From Bacteroidaceae bacterium (GTDB taxonomy: Bacteria; Bacteroidota; Bacteroidia; Bacteroidales; Bacteroidaceae), in contig CAAGDO010000084.1 of NCBI GenBank assembly GCA_900768625.1, forward strand, positions 1 through 10,094: DNA of 10,094 bases, read 5' to 3'. Position numbers and translations under genes: made by a program. A model generated the notes under the pieces. It ran no database searches, was not told the origin of the DNA, and saw only the letters and a list, made by a program, of their open reading frames with translations. Positions 1-7,062 of the stretch are shown one piece after another (the stretch's first letter is position 1; every line of letters starts with the position of its first letter).

Positions 1-1
1 C

Positions 2-85
2 AGATTGGCAAACATCGCAGCTATGTACACTTCTGACATTAAGTGGAGAAATCTAGTACAGCCAGATGATTACGATTTTGATTAA
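2..85 (+). CDS. Possible 3' end of an unidentified gene (partial)
   Basis: Plus frame 2 is open from the window edge for 27 codons and stops at TAA 83-85. It ends in an acidic tail (QPDDYDFD). The other two plus frames and all minus frames contain stops within the same stretch, so this is the only frame that could be the end of a gene entering from the left. The peptide is too short for me to assign a family. An open run of this length can arise by chance, so the call is tentative. If real, it converges on the minus-strand ATPase gene, with about 630 bp of non-coding DNA between the two ends. Confidence 0.35.
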   Translation, partial: RLANIAAMYTSDIKWRNLVQPDDYDFD

Positions 86-365
86 CATACGTTAGTACAT
101 TTATCACCACACAAAGTTTTCTTTTTCCCCTTCAGCCCCTCACGATGGTTGACAAACACCGCTTTCGGGGAACATACATTTGCTTTTCTAGACATGAAGT
201 CGTCTGAACTTTCATGGAATTCAAGATTTGCCTTTGTTTTTGAGGCGTTTTATGGGGCTTGAAGAGGAAATGCAGCGAACAACACGACCGATGAAAGGTC
301 AAAAAACGGATGGTTTCGATGCAACCTTGGGTAAAATCATCCCGAAACCCTTTCCAAGTTACCGA
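86..365. other. Intergenic stretch without a recognisable gene
   Basis: I see no convincing gene, RNA gene or terminator here. Short open frames exist on both strands (for example 132-416 minus and 228-488 plus), but they overlap each other and run into the 22-bp repeat. They have no recognisable family or start context. The one notable element is the 18-mer at 196-213, which reappears with one mismatch in inverted orientation at 2143-2160, just after the GH92 stop. Confidence 0.6.
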
Positions 366-431
366 CCGGCAATTGCCGTTCGGGCTACCGGCAATTGCCA
401 TTCGGTCTGCCGGCAATTGCCATTCGCCAAC
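366..431. repeat. 22-bp tandem repeat, three copies, with palindromic core
   Basis: Three head-to-tail units start at 366, 388 and 410. All begin CCGGCAATTGCC followed by RTTCG, and the last 4-5 bases of each unit vary. Each unit contains the perfect 10-bp palindrome GGCAATTGCC, so palindrome centres lie 22 bp apart, close to two helical turns. There are no spacers, so this is not a CRISPR array. The role is unknown; it could be a protein-binding array or an intergenic repeat family. Confidence 0.85.
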
Positions 432-490
432 GGATCAAGGGACTTTGCGCAACTTTCCCCCTTTCCCCCTTTTGAGTACGCCGCCTAATC

Positions 491-720
491 GACCATTTCC
501 ACAGCGTGCGAAGCACGCCATTAACGACAAATTCCACAGCTACGCTGTGGCTAAACCATTAGCGGACATGGCGCACCATAGTCCACAAAGAAAACATTGG
601 CGCTCATTAACGGCCAATTGGCGGACATTCACGTTGAAAACCGCGCGAAGCGCAAATATCCACGTGAGAAGTTCCCCAGAACCTTCTAAAGTGCCAAGTT
701 ATTTTTTAACCATTACTTAA
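491..720 (+). repeat. Interspersed hairpin-rich repeat, copy 1
   Basis: Positions 531-684 match the reverse complement of 9859-10010 with about 136 of 152 aligned positions identical. Weaker similarity extends at one end to the ACTTAA at 715-720, which overlaps the ATPase stop codon, and at the other end to a hairpin at 504-518. Small stem-loops with 3-nt loops include GCGTGC-GAA-GCACGC (504-518), CCACAGC-TAC-GCTGTGG (534-550) and GCGC-GAA-GCGC (643-653). Two subunits begin TTCCACAGC 35 bp apart (497 and 532). It resembles a REP- or MITE-like intergenic element. No transposase or clear target duplication is visible. Confidence 0.8.
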
Positions 721-1895
721 TACATCAAGCCGAATCCCCAAAGCGGAATGATATCGCCTGAAGCATACTCTATGTTGTCTCTAACGATAAAGGCATTATC
801 GACACCCTTCACCTGCTTATGGCTTTTGTTTGCCCCTCCAACCTCAAACGTGTACTTACCGATTGTGAAATCGGAGACTTTGGATGACATGACGTCCTCA
901 GTCAGTCGCGTCTGGTTATAGAAGAACGTTTCCCGAATATTTCCGATATTGGCATTGTCATTTGCCAAAGCATAGATAAAGTTGGTGTTGTCGAGAAAGA
1001 CCTTTTCCACTTTTCCCAGTCCACGCATACCACCTGTTTCATCGCGCAACTGGCCTATCATTCCCGCCTTTTCCATATATAGGAGGTAGGTTGAGATATC
1101 GTTACGACTGACCTTGATCTCATTGGCAAGAGCGGTCGCCTCTGGCTTATACGGCACATTACCGGCAATAATGGTCAACATTCGGCGCAACTTCTTGCCC
1201 GTGGATGGCGACATATTGGCATATTGCGGAATGTCCACTTCCATCGTAAGCCGTACAACCTGCTGAAGGCGTTGCAAGACATATCCTTCCTTGGCAAACG
1301 GGAAATATCCTTCACGTACGTAATGGTTGAACAAAGGTATAGGATGCTGAACACCTGTAATCTGCATCTGCCCGTTAAGGATTTCCTCCAAACTTCGTAC
1401 TGGGGTCTTTACGCCATGGAACAATTCGAGATACTCACGAAACGACAGGCCCTGCATATGAAACAGCAGTGCCCTTCTGCTCAAGTCGGCCTCGCCTTCA
1501 AGGATGTCAAGCACAGAGGACCCCGTGAAGAAGGTGTGAAGTGCAGGATGCGAATCGTAGATCTGCTTCAATTCCTTCGACCAGCCACTATACTTATGCA
1601 CTTCGTCAATATACAACCACTCTCCCCCTTCCCGAACGAATTGGGACGCTAACTCGGTGAGTGTGTGAACCGTGAAGTAGCTATGGTCGGCAGAGACATA
1701 CAACGCTTTCTTTCTGTCCTCCTCCGCCATTTCCTTTATATACTGCATGATAAGGGTCGACTTACCCACACCACGTGGTCCAGTCAAACCAACAAGCCTT
1801 GCTTCCCAAGGCAGTTTATCATACATATAGCGCTTGAAACCCATGTCCACCAAATCAAGCTGCTCGTTCATGAAATCAAGAAGTAGGATATCCAT
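717..1895 (-). CDS. AAA ATPase with DUF4143-type C-terminus
   Basis: This 392-aa protein has a P-loop GPRGVGKST at residues 39-47, a Walker B strand WLYIDEVHKY ending in D97-E98, and a sensor-like FFTGSSVLDI at about 122-131. It also has the SRRALLFHMQGLSFREYL block (about 139-156) typical of the AAA_14/DUF4143 ATPases common in Bacteroidota. Residues about 235-285 look like a winged-helix segment. The C-terminus carries TFEVGGANKSHKQVKG (349-364) and ends IIPLWGFGLMY; this region of the family resembles a PD-(D/E)XK fold, but no full catalytic set is obvious. The cellular role of such proteins is unsettled; mobile, defence or toxin-antitoxin links are often guessed. It looks less GC-rich than GH92 and priA, which fits an accessory origin. 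The start at 1895 is the most upstream in frame; M9 (1871) is an alternative. An interspersed repeat abuts its 3' end and a 33-bp palindromic array its 5' side. Confidence 0.85.
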   Translation of the reverse strand: MDILLLDFMNEQLDLVDMGFKRYMYDKLPWEARLVGLTGPRGVGKSTLIMQYIKEMAEEDRKKALYVSADHSYFTVHTLTELASQFVREGGEWLYIDEVHKYSGWSKELKQIYDSHPALHTFFTGSSVLDILEGEADLSRRALLFHMQGLSFREYLELFHGVKTPVRSLEEILNGQMQITGVQHPIPLFNHYVREGYFPFAKEGYVLQRLQQVVRLTMEVDIPQYANMSPSTGKKLRRMLTIIAGNVPYKPEATALANEIKVSRNDISTYLLYMEKAGMIGQLRDETGGMRGLGKVEKVFLDNTNFIYALANDNANIGNIRETFFYNQTRLTEDVMSSKVSDFTIGKYTFEVGGANKSHKQVKGVDNAFIVRDNIEYASGDIIPLWGFGLMY

Positions 1896-1941
1896 ATCGC
1901 TATGTTTTAAATCAGGTTATTTCGTAAAAAATCGTGCCATA

Positions 1942-2040
1942 TGCACCTTGGAAAGTGCGTATTTAGCATTGATGTGCACCTTGAAAGGTGCATTTTCAAT
2001 AGAAATATGCACCTTCCAAGGTGCAAATCTATGAAAATAA
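1942..2040. repeat. 33-bp-period array of three near-palindromes
   Basis: Units start at 1942, 1975 and 2008, exactly 33 bp apart. Each opens with TGCACCTT and, after a 2-bp centre (GG, GA or CC), continues AAGGTGCA or a close variant. The copy at 2008-2025 has perfect 8-bp arms around CC, the copy at 1975-1992 is nearly as good, and the copy at 1942-1959 has a decayed right arm (AAAGTGCG). The remaining 15 bp of each unit are AT-rich and differ. A 33-bp spacing places the sites on about the same face of the helix. The array ends about 50 bp upstream of the ATPase start codon. An operator array or RNA hairpins in the leader are both possible. Confidence 0.85.
2024..2031 (-). promoter_or_regulatory. 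Candidate -7 promoter element for the ATPase gene
   Basis: Read on the minus strand this is TAGATTTG, a full match to the Bacteroidota -7 consensus TAnnTTTG. I see no good -33 TTTG partner, which weakens the call. Transcription would begin near 2017, inside the palindrome at 2008-2025, giving a leader of about 120 nt that contains the remaining palindromes. Confidence 0.4.
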
Positions 2041-2087
2041 ACCGAGATGGCGATGAGATAAGACTAAAAACGATGGTCAAAGGGCAG

Positions 2088-2126
2088 AAAAAACGTGTAA
2101 TTCCCATACACGGAAATTACACGTTT
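2088..2126 (-). terminator. Intrinsic terminator downstream of the GH92 gene
   Basis: On the minus strand a perfect 12-bp stem (AAACGTGTAATT pairing with AATTACACGTTT) extends inward by two C-G pairs and one U-G pair. It closes on a 6-nt loop and runs directly into six T residues (plus-strand A-run 2088-2093). It begins 45 nt after the GH92 stop codon. The plus strand has only three T after the stem, so termination of minus-strand transcripts is favoured. The stem is AT-rich but long. Confidence 0.8.
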
Positions 2127-2171
2127 ATCATATCTTCGTCAGGAAAATTCAGACGACTTCTATATCCAAAT

Positions 2172-4346
2172 TTACTTGTCGCAAGGCCGACTGCCCATCA
2201 CGAAGCGGAGTTCGCCTCCCTTGAGGATATCCTCATGGGAGATGGTGCGGCGGCGGTAGGGACGTCCGTTGCGAAGGATGCGCTGCACGTATTTGTTCTC
2301 CTTGCTCAGACCCTCAGCCACCACGGTGAAGGTGCGGCCGTTCTGCAAATGGAGGGCGATACGGGGCAACTGCGGGGCACCGAAGACGTAAGTGGCAGAA
2401 ACGGGGTCGACGGGATAGAAGCCCATGGCCGAAAGGATATACCATGCTGACATCTGGCCGCAGTCGTCATTGCCGCAAAGACCTTCGGGCGTGGGGAGAT
2501 ACTGCGTGTCGAAAATCTGACGCACCAGTTCCTGCGTGCGGGAAGGACGGCCGGCAAGGGTGTAGAGATAGGCCACATGATGCGACGGTTCGTTGCCGTG
2601 GGCATACTGGCCAATGAGGCCCGTCACGTCGGAAAGCGTGCTTTCGAGTTTCGTGGTGAAAAGCGAATCCAGTTTGGCCATGAACGGTTTCGGACCACCC
2701 ATCAGGCGAATCAGTCCGTCGACGTCGTGCTGCACATGCCAGGTGTACTGCCAGGCATTGCCCTCGGTGTAGTCACCGCCAGTGCTTTCGGCATGTGCCA
2801 GGTCGGAGGGATTGAAGGGTTCTTTCCACGTGCCGTCCGACAGACGCGGACGCATGAAATGCGTGGTGGGGTCGAAGAGGTTACGATAGAACGTGGCCCG
2901 ATGGGCGAAATAGCGTGCGTCCTCCTTCTTGCCCATGAGGCGGGCCATGTCGGCGGCGGCATAGTCGTCGTAGACGCTTTCAAGCGTGGAGCTCACACTC
3001 TCGGAGGTCACGAGGTCAGAAGGAAAATAACCGTACTTCATGTAGGTGGTCCAATCGCTCTTCAATTTGTGGTCGACCGTTTGCGTACGCTTGACGGCAG
3101 CAAAGGCCCTTTCGGCATCAAAACCGCGGAAACCCTTGTGGTAGGCCTCGGCCACGATACTCACCGAATGGTTGGCAATCATGCAATAGTTGTCCTTGCC
3201 CCACAGTGTCCAGATGGGCAGATGGCCTTGTGCTTCGGCCTGGCTCACGAGCGAGCGGACGAAGGGGTCGACCATCTCGGGCATGGCGAGAGTGTAGAAC
3301 GGGTGGGCGGCGCGGTAGGTGTCCCAAGTGGAGAAGGTGGAATAGAAAGTTCCCCCTTCTGCCTTGGCCAGCTGGTTGTTGGCATCGCGGTAGGTGCCGT
3401 CGACGTCGGCAATGTTGTTGGGCTGGATGAGGGTATGATAGAACGCCGTGTAGAAATTCGTTTTCTGAGCTTCCGTTCCGTCCACGTCGAAGCGGGCGAG
3501 GAGTTCATTCCAGCGGCCTGTGGCAGCCTGATGGGTGGCCTCGAAGTCCCATCCGGGAAGTTCAGCTTCGAGATTGCGGTGCGCGCCCTCAATGGTGGCC
3601 GACGAGAGGGCCACCTTTGTCAGAAGCTGTTCGCCGGGCTGCAGGTCGAAGCTGACGAGCAGACGATTGCCACGCTCGGTCGGAGCGAGGGGCAGACTCT
3701 CCACGCGGCGCATGGGACGGGAGAAACGCACCACGAAATACACGTCCTGCTCCACCCACACGGCACTGTGGACGTGGCCCGAGAGCGTACGGTCATCTTC
3801 CCAGTTCCATTCGCAGGCCGTCACGTGGGAATGGTATTGCTTTTCGTTCCATGCCGGTCCGTGCTGCAGATCGATGAGCACGGCAGCGGAATCGGCGCGG
3901 CTGAAGGTGTAGCGATGGAAGGCCACATGGGGCGTGGCGGTCAGTTCGGCCCTTACGCCAGGTTCATCGAGCGTCACGGCATAGTAGCCGGGATGGGCTG
4001 TTTCGGTCTGTTTGCGGAAGTTGCTGCGATAGTCCTTACGGTCGGGGCGCGCAGTGGACGGCATAAGCATCACGTCGCCCAGATCGAGACATCCCGTTCC
4101 GTTGAGGTGGGTTTGCGAGAAACCCCAGATGCGGGTGTCGGAATTGAGATATTCGGCGCAATACTGCCATCCAACGGCTCCCGTGACGGGACTCGTCTGG
4201 ATCAGACCGAAGGGCACGCAGGCTCCGGGGAAAGTGTGGCCGTTGGCGGCTCCGCCGATAAAGGGATTCACATGGTCAGAGGGCTGCGTCTGTGCCATGG
4301 CTGCACACGAAAGCAGAAGGCTGGAGAGGAGAAGGGATGGGCGCAT
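2172..4346 (-). CDS. GH92 family exo-alpha-mannosidase, secreted
   Basis: This is a GH92 enzyme; the family comprises calcium-dependent inverting exo-alpha-mannosidases, many of them alpha-1,2-specific, that trim mannan or N-glycans. In the 724-aa protein the N-terminal domain opens NPFIGGAANGHTFPGACVPFG (27-47) and contains GFSQTHLNGTGC (75-86). The catalytic half has FSTWDTYRAAHPF (338-350), SDLVTSESVSSTLESVYDDY (443-462), YTEGNAWQY (526-534, E528 the likely general acid), HGNEPSHH (583-590) and CGNDDCGQMSAWY (624-636, aspartates 627/628 candidate base or metal ligands). Length and motifs look complete. I chose M39 of the longer open frame (4346) because a signal peptide follows at once: MRPSLLLSSLLLSCAAMAQ, cleavable after AMA, or lipidated at C14 (LLSC). 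The upstream extension would run to within 30 bp of priA and has no signal-like character. No SusC/D or other polysaccharide-utilisation gene is adjacent, so the precise substrate is open. The gap to priA is 85 bp and a terminator follows the stop. Confidence 0.93.
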   Translation of the reverse strand: MRPSLLLSSLLLSCAAMAQTQPSDHVNPFIGGAANGHTFPGACVPFGLIQTSPVTGAVGWQYCAEYLNSDTRIWGFSQTHLNGTGCLDLGDVMLMPSTARPDRKDYRSNFRKQTETAHPGYYAVTLDEPGVRAELTATPHVAFHRYTFSRADSAAVLIDLQHGPAWNEKQYHSHVTACEWNWEDDRTLSGHVHSAVWVEQDVYFVVRFSRPMRRVESLPLAPTERGNRLLVSFDLQPGEQLLTKVALSSATIEGAHRNLEAELPGWDFEATHQAATGRWNELLARFDVDGTEAQKTNFYTAFYHTLIQPNNIADVDGTYRDANNQLAKAEGGTFYSTFSTWDTYRAAHPFYTLAMPEMVDPFVRSLVSQAEAQGHLPIWTLWGKDNYCMIANHSVSIVAEAYHKGFRGFDAERAFAAVKRTQTVDHKLKSDWTTYMKYGYFPSDLVTSESVSSTLESVYDDYAAADMARLMGKKEDARYFAHRATFYRNLFDPTTHFMRPRLSDGTWKEPFNPSDLAHAESTGGDYTEGNAWQYTWHVQHDVDGLIRLMGGPKPFMAKLDSLFTTKLESTLSDVTGLIGQYAHGNEPSHHVAYLYTLAGRPSRTQELVRQIFDTQYLPTPEGLCGNDDCGQMSAWYILSAMGFYPVDPVSATYVFGAPQLPRIALHLQNGRTFTVVAEGLSKENKYVQRILRNGRPYRRRTISHEDILKGGELRFVMGSRPCDK

Positions 4347-4431
4347 GGTCAGTTTTTTGGGGGGAAAGGGGAATATGGGGAAATGGGGGGGGTATATCCA
4401 AGCCGCTGAGGGTTGGAAATTCTGGGATACA

Positions 4432-6921
4432 TCAGAGCGGGTCGACGTCGAACACGACATGCAGGCTTTTCATGCCCTGCTGTTGGAGGAGCAGGTCGCG
4501 GGCGGCAAGTAACGTGTGGCGCACTCCTTGCGACGGGAGACCGGGACGGATCTTCACCATCAGTTTGCGGAGATGGAGTGACTGGACGCGGCTCACCACG
4601 GGACGGTCGGGCCCAAGAAGATCGGCTCCGAAATGGGGACGCAGCATGGAGGCATACATCTCCGAGGCGTGGGCGGCCACAGCCTCATCGCGGTGTTTGA
4701 ACGTGACGTTGACCAAACGATAGACGGGAGGAAAATGGAAGGCTTCGCGTTCCTCCATCTGGTCGCGGTACATGGCCTCGTAGTCGCCCCTCACGACCTG
4801 CCCCACCACGGGGAGGTCGGGTTGGCGCGTCTGGAGCACCACCAGTCCCTGGCGGTCGCGACGGCCGGCACGGCCGGCCACCTGCGACATCATCTGAAAC
4901 GCCCGTTCGTGAGCCCGGAAGTCGGGGAGATTGAGCATCTGGTCGGCATTGAGGATGCCCACAACGCGCACGTGGTCAAAATCCAGGCCTTTCGTCACCA
5001 TCTGGGTGCCGACAAGGAGGTTGGTCCTGTTCTGCTGGAAATCCGTGATGAGTTTTTCGTAGGCCGTGCGGGTGCGGGTGGTGTCAAGGTCCATTCGGGC
5101 CGTGTGGGCTTCGGGGAATACGGCCTGGGCAGCGGACTCGATTTTCTCTGTACCATAGCCAAGGTCGCGCAGGTCGGTGTCGCCGCAGGCCGGACATTGG
5201 TGCGGCACGTCGTAGGCCGTTCCGCAGTAGTGACACACCAGCTTGTTGATGCGCTGATGGAAGGTGAGACTGACGTCGCAATGGGTGCAACGCGGGGTCC
5301 AGCCACAGGTGCGGCATTCGAGCACGGGGGAATAGCCGCGACGGTTCTGGAAGAGGATGGCCTGTTCGCCGTCGGCCAGCGCCTGCCTCACTTCCTTGGT
5401 CAGGCGGGGAGAGAAGGGTGTGCGCATCTGCTTCGTGCGGCGCAGTTCCTTCACGTTTTCCACTTCGATATGGGGCATCTGCACGTTGCCGAATCGGTGG
5501 AGCATACGCACGAGGCCGTATTTGCCTGTCGTGGCGTTATGGTAGGTTTCGAGCGAGGGGGTGGCCGTGCCGAGCAGCACGCGGGCCCCTGTCAGATGGC
5601 CCAACACGACGGCGGCATCGCGGGCATTATAGCGCGGAGCGGGGTCCTGCTGCTTATAGCTCGCTTCGTGTTCCTCGTCGACGATGATGAGTCCCAGTTT
5701 CCGGAAGGGCAGGAAGATGGACGAACGCACACCGAGAATCAGCGGGAAGGCACGCGGCGAGAGCTGGCGTTGCCAGAGTTCCACGCGTTCGGCATCGGGG
5801 AATTTGGAATGGTACACGCCCATGCGCTCGCCGAACACACGCCCCAAGCGGGAGGTGAGCTGCGTGGTCAGGGCGATTTCGGGCACCAGATAGAGGACCT
5901 GTTCTCCGCGCGAGAGGACTTCCTCGATGAGGTGCATATAGACCTCCGTCTTTCCGCTCGAGGTCACGCCGTGGAGCAGGCAGACACGCTGATGGGCGAA
6001 GGATTGACGAATGGCATCGGCTGCCTTCTGCTGTTCGTCGTTGAGCGGACGATGGGCAATGCCTTCCACCTGTTGCTGCGTGCGGAGACGGTCGACCTGC
6101 ACGGCATAGGCTTCGACCATGCCGCGACGGCGCAGGGCGGAAAAGGCGCTTTCGCCTCCCTTGCACTGGTCAAGGAGGGTGCGCTTCGCCACTTCGCTCA
6201 TCACGGTGGGATTACCCAAGGTGATGGCGGCATCGGCATGGGAAAGGCGGATGAGCGTCAGCAGCATTTCCTCCTGGGCCGGTGCCCGATGGAGAGTGTC
6301 AAGGGCTTGATGGAGGGCTTCGTTGGTGAGCAGGTCAGAGGCCAGACGGACATGGGTTTCCGTGCGGGGCTTGAAGGCTTGCGCCATGTTCTCGTGGACC
6401 ATCACCGCTCCTTTCTCCATCAATCGTCGGGCCACGGCGAGCAATCCGCGCTGGTGGGTTTCGCGCTCGATGGCTTCCACTGCCCGTCCGCGCTGGGGCG
6501 AAAGGGCATCAATCAGGTCACGCTCGCGCTGGCTGAGGGGCTGGTCAGGGACCTCACAGAAATCAGCGTTGCGCACAAGGAGCGTCTCGCTTTCGAGTTT
6601 GAGGCCCGAAGGCAAGGCGGCTTTCATCACCTCGCCGGGGGTGCAGAGATAATAGTCGGCCATCCAGCGCCAGAGCTGCAACTGCCGCACATCGACAATG
6701 GCCTCGCCGCCCTCGAGCACGTCGGCCACTTCCTTGAGGCGCAATTCCGGTTCGGGATTCTCCTCCTGCAGACGAACGACTATGCCCGTGTAGAACCGCC
6801 GTGCCCCAAGCGGCACGACAACGCGTGCACCCACCTTCACAGTTGCCGCCAGCTGTTCAGGCAGCACATAGGTGAGCGCACGAGGCAGTGCGAGGGGAAG
6901 AAGCACAGTGGCGTAGGGCAT
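4432..6921 (-). CDS. priA: Primosomal protein N' (PriA), replication-restart helicase
   Basis: PriA is a cytoplasmic superfamily 2 3'-to-5' DNA helicase that recognises stalled or repaired forks and directs reloading of the replicative helicase. The 829-aa protein has the N-terminal 3'-end-binding domain starting MPYATVLLPLALPRALTYVLP. The helicase core includes GVTSSGKTEVY (Walker A, 318-328), DEEH (415-418) and GTATPSLETY (451-460). Eight cysteines form the two zinc sites: C536, C539, C545, C548, C563, C566, C576 and C579. Then come motif V GTQMVTKGLDFDH (638-650) and motif VI QVAGRAGRR (680-688), followed by the C-terminal domain. All key residues are present. The start at 6921 gives the expected N-terminus. 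An antisense open frame of 768 codons (4633-6939) is a composition shadow. PriA lies 141 bp after the Rpn-family gene and 85 bp before GH92. Confidence 0.97.
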   Translation of the reverse strand: MPYATVLLPLALPRALTYVLPEQLAATVKVGARVVVPLGARRFYTGIVVRLQEENPEPELRLKEVADVLEGGEAIVDVRQLQLWRWMADYYLCTPGEVMKAALPSGLKLESETLLVRNADFCEVPDQPLSQRERDLIDALSPQRGRAVEAIERETHQRGLLAVARRLMEKGAVMVHENMAQAFKPRTETHVRLASDLLTNEALHQALDTLHRAPAQEEMLLTLIRLSHADAAITLGNPTVMSEVAKRTLLDQCKGGESAFSALRRRGMVEAYAVQVDRLRTQQQVEGIAHRPLNDEQQKAADAIRQSFAHQRVCLLHGVTSSGKTEVYMHLIEEVLSRGEQVLYLVPEIALTTQLTSRLGRVFGERMGVYHSKFPDAERVELWQRQLSPRAFPLILGVRSSIFLPFRKLGLIIVDEEHEASYKQQDPAPRYNARDAAVVLGHLTGARVLLGTATPSLETYHNATTGKYGLVRMLHRFGNVQMPHIEVENVKELRRTKQMRTPFSPRLTKEVRQALADGEQAILFQNRRGYSPVLECRTCGWTPRCTHCDVSLTFHQRINKLVCHYCGTAYDVPHQCPACGDTDLRDLGYGTEKIESAAQAVFPEAHTARMDLDTTRTRTAYEKLITDFQQNRTNLLVGTQMVTKGLDFDHVRVVGILNADQMLNLPDFRAHERAFQMMSQVAGRAGRRDRQGLVVLQTRQPDLPVVGQVVRGDYEAMYRDQMEEREAFHFPPVYRLVNVTFKHRDEAVAAHASEMYASMLRPHFGADLLGPDRPVVSRVQSLHLRKLMVKIRPGLPSQGVRHTLLAARDLLLQQQGMKSLHVVFDVDPL

Positions 6922-7062
6922 AGGGATGGGATGGATTAAGTGGATAAAAGGAACGTGTCCTTATCGTGTCGTTTTCTTTACTGACGCATTTGAGGGCGTA
7001 GCCTTCATTTACGGATAGATTTACACGGTCCGATTCTCTTGCATCGTTGTCGGGTCGCAGGT

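Noticed and set aside
366..431. CRISPR array
   Set aside because: Units are contiguous and only 22 bp with no unique spacers, and no cas gene is present; the 33-bp array at 1942-2040 likewise has linkers too short for spacers.
1941..2450. Plus-strand frame with an 11-residue HLxRCxF repeat
   Set aside because: The repeat is open because 33 is divisible by three, and the frame continues through the terminator and antisense into GH92, so it is unlikely to be a gene.
2577..4409. 610-codon open frame on the plus strand opposite GH92
   Set aside because: It lies antisense to a gene with clear GH92 motifs; its translation is rich in G, H, V and R, has no recognisable family, and is explained by GC-rich codon use of the real gene.
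4347..4460. N-terminal extension of the GH92 protein to 4460
   Set aside because: It would overlap the end of priA and bury the signal peptide 38 residues in; the start at 4346 places the signal peptide at the N-terminus.
4633..6939. 768-codon open frame on the plus strand opposite priA
   Set aside because: PriA on the other strand has all helicase and zinc motifs; the antisense translation shows no domain and is a composition shadow.
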